Shown: positions 1 to 6,543 of the stretch, piece by piece
Layout of the letters: every line of letters starts with the position of its first letter
Position numbering within the stretch: the first letter of the stretch is position 1
Assembly: GCA_036379355.1 (NCBI GenBank)
Contig: DASVGV010000067.1
Coordinates: 1 to 12,905, forward strand
Length of the DNA: 12,905 nucleotides
Direction: 5' to 3'
Source: CAJCIY01 sp036379355
GTDB taxonomy: Bacteria > Actinomycetota > Actinomycetes > Mycobacteriales > CAJCIY01
The notes under the pieces: model-generated
Database searches by the model: none
Told to the model about the DNA's origin: nothing
What the model saw: only the letters and a program-made list of their open reading frames with translations
Translations under genes and position numbers: made by a program

Positions 1-1295
1 CGAACGACGCCGCACGCCGCATGGACGACATCGACGCCGCGATCTTCAAGGTCGCCACCGACGAGTGGGCCAGGGGCAACAAGATCGGTGAGCGCAACGG
101 CTGGCGCAACGCGCAGGCCTCGGTGCTCGCGCCCACGGGCACCATCGGCTTCATGATGGACTGCGACACCACCGGCATCGAGCCCGACTTCTCGCTGGTG
201 AAGTTCAAGAAGCTCGTCGGTGGCGGCTCGATGCAGATCGTCAACCTGACGATCCCGCGGGCGCTGCGCAAGCTCGGCTACACCGAGGAGACCGTCGAGG
301 CGATCGTCGAGTACATCGCCGACAAGGGCCACGTCATCGACGCCCCCGGGCTGAAGCCCGAGCACTACGAGGTGTTCGACTGCGCCATGGGCGCGCGCTC
401 GATCGCCCCGATGGGGCACGTGCGGATGATGGCCGCCATCCAGCCGTTCATCTCCGGCGCGCTGTCCAAGACGGTCAACATGCCCGAGCAAGCCACGATC
501 GAGGACATCGAGCAGATCTACTTCGAGGGGTGGAAGCTTGGCCTCAAGGCGCTCGCCATCTACCGCGACAACTGCAAGGTCGGCCAGCCGCTGTCGGCCG
601 GGGACAGCGCGCGCAGCGGAGAGAATGTCGTCGTCGAGAACCGGCCGACCCGCAAGCGGCTGCCGAAGAACCGACGCGGGGAGACCGTGTCGTTCTCGGT
701 CGCCGGCGCGGAGGGCTACCTCACCGCGAACTCCTACGAGGACGACGGGCTCGGCGAGCTGTTCATCAAGATGAGCAAGCAGGGATCGACGCTCGCCGGC
801 GTGATGGACGCCTTCTCCATCGCCATCTCGATCGCGCTCCAGTACGGCGTGCCGCTCGAGACCTACGTCGGCAAGTTCACCAACATGCGGTTCGACCCGG
901 CGGGGATGACCGACGACCCCGATGTGCGGATCGCCAGCTCGGTCATGGACTACCTGTTCCGGCGGCTCGCGCTGGATTTCCTGCCGTACGAGAAGCGCGC
1001 CGAGCTCGGCATCTTCACCGCCGAGGAGCGTGCGGCGAGTGTGGCTACCTCGTACGGCACGACGTCGCCCGCGCCGGCCGACGACGAGGACGCCCCCGAC
1101 CTGGAGGAGATGCGCGGCTCGGTGGCGGTCGCGCAGCCTCCGGCGCCTGCCGCGCACTCGTCGGTGGAGCTGCTCGAAGCGCAGCAGGGCACGGCCGCCG
1201 ACGCGCCGCTGTGCATGAACTGCGGGGTGAAGATGCGCCCCGCCGGCAGTTGCTACGTCTGCGAGTCCTGCGGCAGCACCAGCGGCTGCAGCTGA
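1..1295 (+). CDS. nrdJ: Vitamin B12-dependent (class II) ribonucleotide reductase, C-terminal part (5' truncated)
   Basis: The reading frame is open from the first full codon (base 3) with no start needed, so this is the 3' part of a longer gene; 430 codons plus stop are visible. Class II reductases make deoxyribonucleotides with adenosylcobalamin and work in the cytoplasm with or without oxygen. The motif APTGTIGFMMDCDTTGIEPD and the following VGGGSMQIVN stretch are typical of actinobacterial NrdJ, as is the later block GYLTANSYEDDGLGELFIKM. After an Ala/Pro/acid-rich linker the protein ends in a Cys-rich tail (CMNCG, then CYVCESCG and a final GCS), which in this family holds the redox cysteines that re-reduce the active site. 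The thiyl-radical cysteine and cobalamin-binding parts lie upstream of the window. The family is certain from sequence; activity cannot be judged from the fragment. Confidence 0.95.
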   Translation, partial: NDAARRMDDIDAAIFKVATDEWARGNKIGERNGWRNAQASVLAPTGTIGFMMDCDTTGIEPDFSLVKFKKLVGGGSMQIVNLTIPRALRKLGYTEETVEAIVEYIADKGHVIDAPGLKPEHYEVFDCAMGARSIAPMGHVRMMAAIQPFISGALSKTVNMPEQATIEDIEQIYFEGWKLGLKALAIYRDNCKVGQPLSAGDSARSGENVVVENRPTRKRLPKNRRGETVSFSVAGAEGYLTANSYEDDGLGELFIKMSKQGSTLAGVMDAFSIAISIALQYGVPLETYVGKFTNMRFDPAGMTDDPDVRIASSVMDYLFRRLALDFLPYEKRAELGIFTAEERAASVATSYGTTSPAPADDEDAPDLEEMRGSVAVAQPPAPAAHSSVELLEAQQGTAADAPLCMNCGVKMRPAGSCYVCESCGSTSGCS

Positions 1296-1312
1296 CCGAC
1301 TGATCGGGTCAG
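1292..1312. terminator. Inverted repeat between convergent nrdJ and small membrane protein gene
   Basis: CTGACC (1292-1297) pairs with GGTCAG (1307-1312), with a possible inner GA/TC extension and a short loop. The nrdJ stop codon lies in the left arm and the stop of the opposing gene in the right arm. There is no T tract, so a bidirectional terminator role is inferred from position only. Confidence 0.35.
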
Positions 1313-1545
1313 TGGTTCAGGGGGTGCTCCGCCGCCTCGATGGCGTGGTCGAGGCGGCGGTGCCGGCACCGCCAGCACCGGTCGCTGCCCGCTGTCCGCA
1401 GCGCCCGGACGTGGCCGCAGCCCTCGTGCCGCACCGTGCTCCGCGTGGAGAACAAGCTCATGATCGCGACCCAGTCCATGAACACGACGGCGGCGAGCAG
1501 CACCAGGCCCAGAATGACGATCACGGTGATCAGGCCAGCATCCAT
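1309..1545 (-). CDS. Small one-helix membrane protein with Cys/His-rich tail
   Basis: This is a 78-residue protein of unknown function. The ATG at 1545 is preceded by GAGAGGAAC at a good Shine-Dalgarno distance, which supports this start. Residues 4-32 form one strongly hydrophobic helix (GLITVIVILGLVLLAAVVF), followed by a basic segment, which suggests an N-terminal anchor with a cytoplasmic tail. The tail has C43-G-H45 and then C57-W-R-C60-R-H62, a spacing that could bind a metal such as zinc, but no known zinc-ribbon family is certain. The gene runs tail to tail with nrdJ and is divergent from the c-di-GMP gene. Codon use resembles its neighbours. An alternative frame over the same bases lacks both the ribosome site and the hydrophobic helix and was rejected. 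Confidence 0.7.
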   Translation of the reverse strand: MDAGLITVIVILGLVLLAAVVFMDWVAIMSLFSTRSTVRHEGCGHVRALRTAGSDRCWRCRHRRLDHAIEAAEHPLNH

Positions 1546-1590
1546 CGTCAGTTCCTCTCGCGGCGGCGCCGGTGTCGGCGAGTCGATCTC

Positions 1591-1603
1591 TTACGTATCG
1601 TAA
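1591..1603. promoter_or_regulatory. TTACG-N3-CGTAA palindrome in a divergent intergenic region
   Basis: A perfect 5-bp inverted repeat with a TAT centre lies in an unusually A/T-rich patch between the small membrane protein gene and the c-di-GMP gene. Read on the minus strand it contains TACGAT, a possible -10 box for the membrane protein gene, about 50 bases upstream of its ATG; no convincing -35 was found. The form is that of a small TetR- or MarR-type operator, which is inference. Confidence 0.35.
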
Positions 1604-1651
1604 CCCGATAGACCCCTGCTTACGCGTCATTCGCCCGTCTGGGTGCAGCAG

Positions 1652-1720
1652 GCTCAGGCCGCGCTCAGGCTGTGAGCGGACGTACGGGGCATAAGGGTGC
1701 CGCCGATCGGACGCTCAGGT
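1652..1720. repeat. Three copies of GCTCAGG and a CGCTCA-N5-TGAGCG inverted repeat upstream of the c-di-GMP gene
   Basis: GCTCAGGC occurs at 1652-1659 and 1663-1670 (an 11-base period, one helical turn), and GCTCAGGT at 1713-1720. The second copy also forms the left arm of the inverted repeat CGCTCA (1662-1667) / TGAGCG (1673-1678). The elements surround the candidate GTG start at 1697, so they could bind a regulator or affect mRNA structure; chance is also possible. Confidence 0.25.
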
Positions 1721-4093
1721 CACACCCCCCGCCCGGCCGAGAACCTTCAGGTGTCCGAGCACGTGCCGGCGGTCGACCCGCGCCGGGGGTGGGCGTTCGA
1801 CGCCCTGGTGACCCTGGGTGGCGTCGTCGTGGCCATCATCGGGTTCGCGCTCTGGGTGTCTGCTCCGATGACCATGCACCCGCAGGCCGTCGTGGCCGCG
1901 CTGCTGGTCGTGGTCATGACCCAGTTCCCGCTGGTCCTGCCGCAGCGGGCCGGGGACGCGGCCATCGGCTTCGAGGCTTCCGCGCTCGTGTTCATGGTGC
2001 TCATGACGTCGACGGGCGAGGCGCTCTCCCTCTGGTTCGTGGCCCAGCTCATCACCCAGCTGCTCGACCATCGACCGCCCCGGGTGCGCCTCTTCAACTT
2101 CGGGATCACCAACCTGTCCGCGGGCGCTCTCGCCGGCGTGATCGTCCTCGGCATGTCGGTGCGCCGGGACACGATCGGCGAGCTGAGCGTCACGCTCGCC
2201 GCCTGCGCCGCGTACTTCCTCGTCGACCTCATCGTCACCGGCATGTCACTGGCGATCGAGGCCGGCGAGCCGCCGTTCTCCGGCCTGCGCTGGACCGGCG
2301 TCCCGCTGCCGCTGCTGTGCTTCGTCGGCATCGACACCCTCGGCTACCTCGGCGCCGTGCTCGAGCGGCACCTCGCGGCCTGGACGCTGCTCCTGCTGCT
2401 CGTCCCCGTGGGCACCATCCTGGTCGCGGTCCGCAGCATCAACGCCGTCCGTACCTCCCACGAACGCCTGTCGCAGCTGTTCGCTGCGGCCGCGACCGCG
2501 CCCGACTGGGGAGATGCGGCCGGAACCGAGGCGCGGCTGCTCGAGGAGGTCTCCCGGGTCCTGCGCCGGACCACGGCGCGGATCCTCGAGCGGCCGGCCA
2601 TCGGCGCGGAGATCAGCGCGCCCCTCGAGGTACGCGGCCACCCGGTCCGGCACGTCGTGGCCTGGCGCGCCCGCGCGACCGAGAAGTTCGACAGCGACGA
2701 CGTCCGCACCCTCGAGACGCTCGTCGGCATCGCGGCGGCCGCGATCAACCGCCGCCGCCTCGCCGACGAGATGACCCACCTCGCCCGCCACGACCCGCTG
2801 ACCGGGCTGGCGAACCGCACGGTGTTCACCGACCGCCTCGACCACGCGCTCGAACTGCGCCGCGACGCCGGGCCGGCCAAGCAGGTCGCGATCCTGTACT
2901 GCGACCTCGACGGCTTCAAGTCCGTCAACGACCGGCGCGGCCACGAGAGCGGCGACCTGCTGCTCGCGATCGTCGCCGGCCGCATCCAGTCCTGCCTGCG
3001 GCCCGGCGACACCGCCGCCCGCCTCGGCGGCGACGAGTTCGCCGTCCTGCTCGAGCAGGTGACGACCGGCGGCGCCGAGCAGGTCGCCGAGCGGATGCTG
3101 GACCAGATCGCCCTGCCGCTGAAGATCGACGGCAGTGAGGTGCGCGTGACGGCCAGCATCGGCATCGCGTACGTCAGCGACGAACAGCGCGCCGTCGATC
3201 TCATGCGGCATGCCGACACGGCGATGTACCGGATCAAGGCCGCGGGCAAGAACGGGTACGAGCTCTTCCACCCGATCATGCAAGCCGACAGCATGTCGCG
3301 GCTGCGGCTCGAGGACGCCCTGCGGGTCGCCGTCCAGGACAAGGTCTTCACGGTGGCGTACCAGCCGATCGTCGACCTCGCGACAGGGGAGCTGTCGAGC
3401 TTCGAGGCCCTGGCGCGCTGGGAGCACCCGGAACTGGGCGTGATCGCGCCGGACCGGTTCATCCCGATCGCCGAGCGGCTCGGCCTGATCGGCGAAATCG
3501 GCCTGCACATGCTCGAAGAGGCGTACGTCGGCGGGCAGGCACTCCAGTCGCGCCTGGGCCGCCCGCTCGGCCTCGCGGTGAACGTCTCACCGCTGCAGAT
3601 CACCGACCCGAAGCTGGTGCGCTGGGTGCAGTCCTGCGTGGCACGTCACCCCCAGATCGGCCTCACCCTGGAACTCACCGAGATGAGCCGGCTCGGCGAC
3701 GACGACGCGACCGTTCGCGCCCTGGACGGCCTCGTCGCCGCAGGGGCCGTCGTCGCGGCGGACGACTTCGGTACGGGCTATTCGTCGATCTCCTACTTGC
3801 ACCGGCTGCCGGTGACGACGGTCAAGATCGACCGGAGCTTCACCAAGGACCTCACCGTCGGTCGCTCGCTCCCGGTCGTGAAGGGCGTCGTCGCGATGGC
3901 CCGCGCCATGGACCTCACCGTCGTCGCCGAGGGGATCGAGGACGGAGCCACGTCCGCGGAACTGCGCGACATGGGCGTCCGCTTCGGCCAGGGCTACTAC
4001 TTCTCCCGGCCGATGAGCCTCGACGACGCTCTCGAGTGGGTCGCCGTGCGGGACTCGGCAACCGTGCGCCGGTACGCCGTCGCCGGCGCCTGA
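1697..4093 (+). CDS. Membrane-anchored c-di-GMP enzyme with GGDEF and EAL domains
   Basis: A 798-residue protein predicted to make and/or degrade the second messenger c-di-GMP at the inner face of the membrane. About seven hydrophobic segments occupy residues 37-246. Residues 258-350 look like a short or degenerate GAF-type linker. The GGDEF domain begins at HDPLTGLANR (365-374); its active motif GGDEF is at 444-448, and an RPGD sequence five residues before it matches the RxxD product-inhibition site. The EAL domain has EAL at 570-572, NVSPLQ, ELTE, DDFGTGYSS (from 689), KIDRSF and VVAEGIE, so neither active site looks lost. The start is uncertain: GTG 1697 has GGGG seven bases upstream, while GTG 1751 would remove 18 residues without affecting any domain. 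The gene ends one base from the stop of the opposing desaturase gene. The net direction of activity cannot be told from sequence. Confidence 0.93.
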   Translation: MPPIGRSGHTPRPAENLQVSEHVPAVDPRRGWAFDALVTLGGVVVAIIGFALWVSAPMTMHPQAVVAALLVVVMTQFPLVLPQRAGDAAIGFEASALVFMVLMTSTGEALSLWFVAQLITQLLDHRPPRVRLFNFGITNLSAGALAGVIVLGMSVRRDTIGELSVTLAACAAYFLVDLIVTGMSLAIEAGEPPFSGLRWTGVPLPLLCFVGIDTLGYLGAVLERHLAAWTLLLLLVPVGTILVAVRSINAVRTSHERLSQLFAAAATAPDWGDAAGTEARLLEEVSRVLRRTTARILERPAIGAEISAPLEVRGHPVRHVVAWRARATEKFDSDDVRTLETLVGIAAAAINRRRLADEMTHLARHDPLTGLANRTVFTDRLDHALELRRDAGPAKQVAILYCDLDGFKSVNDRRGHESGDLLLAIVAGRIQSCLRPGDTAARLGGDEFAVLLEQVTTGGAEQVAERMLDQIALPLKIDGSEVRVTASIGIAYVSDEQRAVDLMRHADTAMYRIKAAGKNGYELFHPIMQADSMSRLRLEDALRVAVQDKVFTVAYQPIVDLATGELSSFEALARWEHPELGVIAPDRFIPIAERLGLIGEIGLHMLEEAYVGGQALQSRLGRPLGLAVNVSPLQITDPKLVRWVQSCVARHPQIGLTLELTEMSRLGDDDATVRALDGLVAAGAVVAADDFGTGYSSISYLHRLPVTTVKIDRSFTKDLTVGRSLPVVKGVVAMARAMDLTVVAEGIEDGATSAELRDMGVRFGQGYYFSRPMSLDDALEWVAVRDSATVRRYAVAGA

Positions 4094-4099
4094 GTCAGG
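4089..4099. terminator. Perfect palindrome CCTGA-G-TCAGG holding both stop codons
   Basis: The TGA of the GGDEF/EAL gene (4091-4093) and the TGA of the desaturase gene (4095-4097 on the minus strand) are separated by one base and form an 11-base palindrome. The stem is too short to be a convincing intrinsic terminator, so transcripts from the two strands probably overlap at their 3' ends. Confidence 0.25.
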
Positions 4100-5237
4100 C
4101 CGCCACCGGGAGCGGGAACCGCTCCGAGCGGGTCTCCGGCGCGTCGTCGGTCGTCCTCGTGAGGAACCGATCCGGCAGGCTGAGCTTCCAGATCGTGCGC
4201 AGCGTCTCGGCGTACTGCCGGGCCAGCGACCCGGTGGTGTACGGCAGCCGGTAGCGCTCGCACAGGTCGCGGACCCGCTCGCCGATCTCGGCGTACCGGT
4301 TGCTCGGCAGGTCCGGGAACAAGTGGTGCTCGATCTGGTAGCAGAGGTTCCCGGACAGGAACGCCATGAGCCGCCCGGCACGGAAGTTCGCCGACCCGAG
4401 CATCTGCCGCAGGTACCACTGCTGCGGCGTCTCGTTCTCGAACTCCTCCAGCGTGAACTTCTCCGCGCCGTCCGGGAAGTGCCCGCAGAAGATCACGGCA
4501 TCCGCCCACAGGTTGCGGACCAGGTTGGCGGTGGCGTTCGCGGTCAGTGTGGAGAGGAACTGCGGCCCGGTCAGCGCCGGGTAGACGACGTAGTCCTTGA
4601 GCACCTGGCGGCGGACCTTGCGGCCGATCTCCTTGAGCTGCTTCCAGGTCTGCTTCGGGTCCTTCTCCCGCCGGCGGATCTTCTCCAGGTCCAGGTCGTG
4701 CAGGGCCACCCCCCACTCGAACAGCAGCATCAGCAGGGCGTTGTAGACCGGCTGTCCGAGGTTGACCGGGTGCCACTTCTGGTCCCGTGTCACGCGCAGG
4801 ATGCCGTAGCCGACGTCGTTGTCCTTGCCCACGACGTTGGTGAACTTGTGGTGCACGAAGTTGTGGGAGTGCTTCCAGTGCGCGGACGGGCAGGTGGTGT
4901 CCCACTCCCAGCTCGTCGAGTGGATCTCCGGGTCGTTCATCCAGTCCCACTGCCCGTGGATGATGTTGTGCCCCAGCTCCATGTTCTCGATGATCTTGGC
5001 GAGGGACAGGAACGCCGTACCGGCCACCCACGCGGGGGGGAACGAGCTGGCGAACAGCGTGATCCGGCCCGCGGCGGCCAGGGCGCGCTGCAGGGCGATC
5101 GCGCGTCGGATGTAGGCCGCGTCGGCCTCGCCGCGCGCGGCCTCGATGTCCTTGCGGATGCCGTCGAGCTCGGCGCCGATCGCGTCGATGTCCTCGTCGG
5201 TCAGGTGGGCGTAGGCCCGGATGTCGGTGATCGCCAC
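4095..5237 (-). CDS. desA3: Membrane acyl-CoA (stearoyl-CoA delta-9-type) fatty acid desaturase, DesA3-like
   Basis: A 380-residue non-haem di-iron membrane desaturase, predicted to insert a cis double bond in a long acyl chain, probably at delta-9. All three histidine boxes are present: H90-x3-H94 (HNIIH), H125-x3-H129-H130 (HNFVHH) and Q301-IE-H304-H305 (QIEHH). Hydrophobic segments flank them, though the helices are only moderately hydrophobic. The start is GTG 5237, with AGAGGG about eight bases upstream. It is the second gene of a unit with the ferredoxin-type oxidoreductase, 67 bases downstream of it, in the same order as Rv3230c-desA3 (Rv3229c) of M. tuberculosis, where that partner supplies electrons. 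The protein ends in PVAA, similar to the -LAA end reported to destabilise mycobacterial DesA3. Substrate length and position of the double bond are inferred from the family. Confidence 0.92.
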   Translation of the reverse strand: MAITDIRAYAHLTDEDIDAIGAELDGIRKDIEAARGEADAAYIRRAIALQRALAAAGRITLFASSFPPAWVAGTAFLSLAKIIENMELGHNIIHGQWDWMNDPEIHSTSWEWDTTCPSAHWKHSHNFVHHKFTNVVGKDNDVGYGILRVTRDQKWHPVNLGQPVYNALLMLLFEWGVALHDLDLEKIRRREKDPKQTWKQLKEIGRKVRRQVLKDYVVYPALTGPQFLSTLTANATANLVRNLWADAVIFCGHFPDGAEKFTLEEFENETPQQWYLRQMLGSANFRAGRLMAFLSGNLCYQIEHHLFPDLPSNRYAEIGERVRDLCERYRLPYTTGSLARQYAETLRTIWKLSLPDRFLTRTTDDAPETRSERFPLPVAA

Positions 5238-5285
5238 GGATGGCCCTCTCGTGTCGGTCTCGGTCGATGGCCGTACGAAATGGTA

Positions 5286-5298
5286 TTACCGCTGGTAA
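5286..5298. promoter_or_regulatory. TTACC-N3-GGTAA palindrome between oxidoreductase and desaturase genes
   Basis: The 67-base gap before the desaturase start contains TTACC-GCT-GGTAA, with an overlapping GGTA-T-TACC just to its left. The TTAC/GTAA ends resemble those of the larger palindrome upstream of the first gene. It may be a second operator or internal promoter region that gives the desaturase separate control. No clear -35/-10 pair is visible. Confidence 0.35.
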
Positions 5299-5304
5299 CG
5301 GATA

Positions 5305-6387
5305 TCAAACGTCCAGCACGCAGTCGCCGGCGGCCGCCGAGATGCAGGTCTGGATGCGGTCGCCCTCCTGATGGGTCTGGCCCGAGCGCAGGTCCCGGAC
5401 GCTGCCCTTCGCCAGGGGCACGACGCACGTCTGGCAGATGCCCATTCGGCAGCCGAACGGAAGCAGGACACCGTTCTGCTCGCCGGCCTCCAGCAGCGTC
5501 GTCGCGCCGTCGACCGTGACCGTCTTCCCGCTGTTGCCGAACGTGACCGTCCCGCCTTCGCCGCCGGCGCCCGCGAGGTCGACGGAGAAGCGTTCGACAT
5601 GCAGTCGATCGCTGATTCCCCTTGCCTTCCAGGCCCTCTCGGCGGCATCCAGCATTGCCGGCGGGCCGCACGCCCAGGTCTCGCGCGCGGCCCAGTCCGG
5701 GACGGCGTCGGCGAGTCGGTCGAGATCGAGCATGCCGTCGCGGTCGGTGAGGCGCTCGATGAGCACGAGCGACTCGTGTGCGCGGTGCATCGCCTGTAGC
5801 TCCGCGCGGAACAGCACGTCGGCCTCGGTCGGGGCGCTGTGCAGCAGGACGACGTCCGGTGTCCGCCCGCGGCGGTCCAGGGTGCGCAGCATCGCCATGA
5901 CCGGGGTGAGCCCGCTCCCCGCCGTCAGGAACAGGATCTTGTCCGGCGGCGGCTCCGGGAGGACGAAGTCGCCCTTCGGCGCGGCGAGGCGGACGACGGT
6001 CCCGACCTGCAGGCTGGTCAGGTGGCTGGAGAGGAAGCCCTCCGGCATCGCCTTCACGGTGATCGCGATCGTGTCCTGGCCGCGGGAAGGTGCGGACGAC
6101 AGCGAGTACGACCGCCAGTGCCAGCGCCCGTCCACCTGGACGGCGATGCCGACGTACTGGCCGGGCCGGTAGTCGAAGTTCCAGCCCCACCCCGGCTTGA
6201 TGACCAGGGTCGAGGCCTGCGCCGTCTCCGGCACGACGTCGACGATGCGCCCGCGCAGCTCGCGGGACGACCAGAGCGGGTTCAGCAGGTGCAGGTAGTC
6301 GTCGGGCAGCAGGGGCGTGGTCAGCCAGCGCGCGAGGCGGCGGGCGGACGCCAGGCGGCCGCCGTGCGGGGCGGGGGTCTCGGTCAT
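5305..6387 (-). CDS. Ferredoxin-type NAD(P)H oxidoreductase (FAD + 2Fe-2S), electron donor for the desaturase
   Basis: A 360-residue flavoprotein of the ferredoxin reductase superfamily with a C-terminal plant-type 2Fe-2S domain, the Rv3230c type. It should move electrons from NAD(P)H through FAD and the iron-sulphur centre to the desaturase encoded 67 bases downstream. Visible motifs are RSYS for FAD (92-95), GSGLTP (157-162) and CGPP (240-243) for the nicotinamide nucleotide, and the cluster ligands C313-x4-C318-x2-C321 and C348. I chose ATG 6387 (MTETPAPHGG) because GAGAGG lies five bases upstream and because the best promoter reading puts its -10 box over the alternative ATG at 6420. That alternative adds 11 residues (MIRLPSRREAR) and has its own GGAGG four bases away, so it remains possible. 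NADH versus NADPH preference cannot be told. Confidence 0.92.
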   Translation of the reverse strand: MTETPAPHGGRLASARRLARWLTTPLLPDDYLHLLNPLWSSRELRGRIVDVVPETAQASTLVIKPGWGWNFDYRPGQYVGIAVQVDGRWHWRSYSLSSAPSRGQDTIAITVKAMPEGFLSSHLTSLQVGTVVRLAAPKGDFVLPEPPPDKILFLTAGSGLTPVMAMLRTLDRRGRTPDVVLLHSAPTEADVLFRAELQAMHRAHESLVLIERLTDRDGMLDLDRLADAVPDWAARETWACGPPAMLDAAERAWKARGISDRLHVERFSVDLAGAGGEGGTVTFGNSGKTVTVDGATTLLEAGEQNGVLLPFGCRMGICQTCVVPLAKGSVRDLRSGQTHQEGDRIQTCISAAAGDCVLDV

Positions 6388-6392
6388 GCGGG

Positions 6393-6398
6393 CCTCTC
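6393..6398 (-). promoter_or_regulatory. Ribosome binding site deciding the oxidoreductase start at 6387
   Basis: GAGAGG on the minus strand, five bases before ATG 6387. A competing GGAGG at 6425-6429 lies four bases before ATG 6420, but would fall upstream of the transcript start implied by the promoter call. Confidence 0.5.
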
Positions 6399-6415
6399 GA
6401 CGCGAAGGGAGGCGA

Positions 6416-6445
6416 ATCATCCGACCTCCGATTTACCCGTGTCAA
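6416..6445 (-). promoter_or_regulatory. Candidate sigma-70-type promoter of the oxidoreductase-desaturase unit
   Basis: On the minus strand a perfect TTGACA (-35, bases 6440-6445) is followed after 18 bases by GATGAT (bases 6416-6421), which matches the -10 consensus at four of six positions. Transcription would start near 6409, giving a leader of about 20 bases before ATG 6387. The -10 is weak and the spacing slightly long, so this is a moderate call. Confidence 0.45.
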
Positions 6446-6452
6446 CGAGTAA
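6433..6452. promoter_or_regulatory. Near-perfect 20-bp palindrome over the -35 box (probable TetR-type operator)
   Basis: TTACCCG (6433-6439) and CGAGTAA (6446-6452) are inverted copies differing at one position, separated by six bases. Those six bases are exactly the TTGACA -35 box of the minus strand. A repressor bound here would block RNA polymerase. Size and symmetry fit TetR-family operators; no regulator gene is in the window. It may also influence the divergent aldo/keto reductase gene, whose start is 91 bases away. Confidence 0.5.
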
Positions 6453-6529
6453 CACACACTTTCGGATGCGGCCGCCGACGTGTGCCTCGTCGCCGGGGCG
6501 GCAAGGACAACCGGGACGACTGATGTCTG

Positions 6530-6537
6530 AGGAGAGG
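6530..6537 (+). promoter_or_regulatory. Ribosome binding site deciding the aldo/keto reductase start
   Basis: AGGAGAGG lies six bases before ATG 6544. An in-frame ATG at 6523 would place this site inside the gene and has only a weak GGGA ahead of it, so 6544 is preferred. Confidence 0.6.
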
Positions 6538-6543
6538 CAGGAC

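Noticed and set aside
1672..3138. 488-codon open frame on the plus strand overlapping the GGDEF/EAL gene
   Set aside because: Its protein is dominated by Arg, Pro, Gly and Ala without domain motifs, as expected for an off-frame reading of GC-rich coding DNA; the overlapping frame has clear GGDEF and EAL motifs.
2246..3508. 420-codon minus-strand frame opposite the GGDEF/EAL gene
   Set aside because: Low-complexity antisense reading with no recognisable family and no support for a start.
4323..5519. 398-codon plus-strand frame opposite the desaturase gene
   Set aside because: Val/Leu/Arg/Gly-rich antisense product, and it runs through the gap between two well-supported minus-strand genes.
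5201..6457. 418-codon minus-strand frame overlapping the oxidoreductase gene
   Set aside because: Arg/Pro/Gly-rich off-frame product; the other frame holds the FAD, nucleotide and 2Fe-2S motifs.
5839..6543. Long N-terminal extension of the aldo/keto reductase frame
   Set aside because: The extension is antisense to the oxidoreductase gene, has no family similarity, and the strong ribosome site points to ATG 6544, where homology begins.
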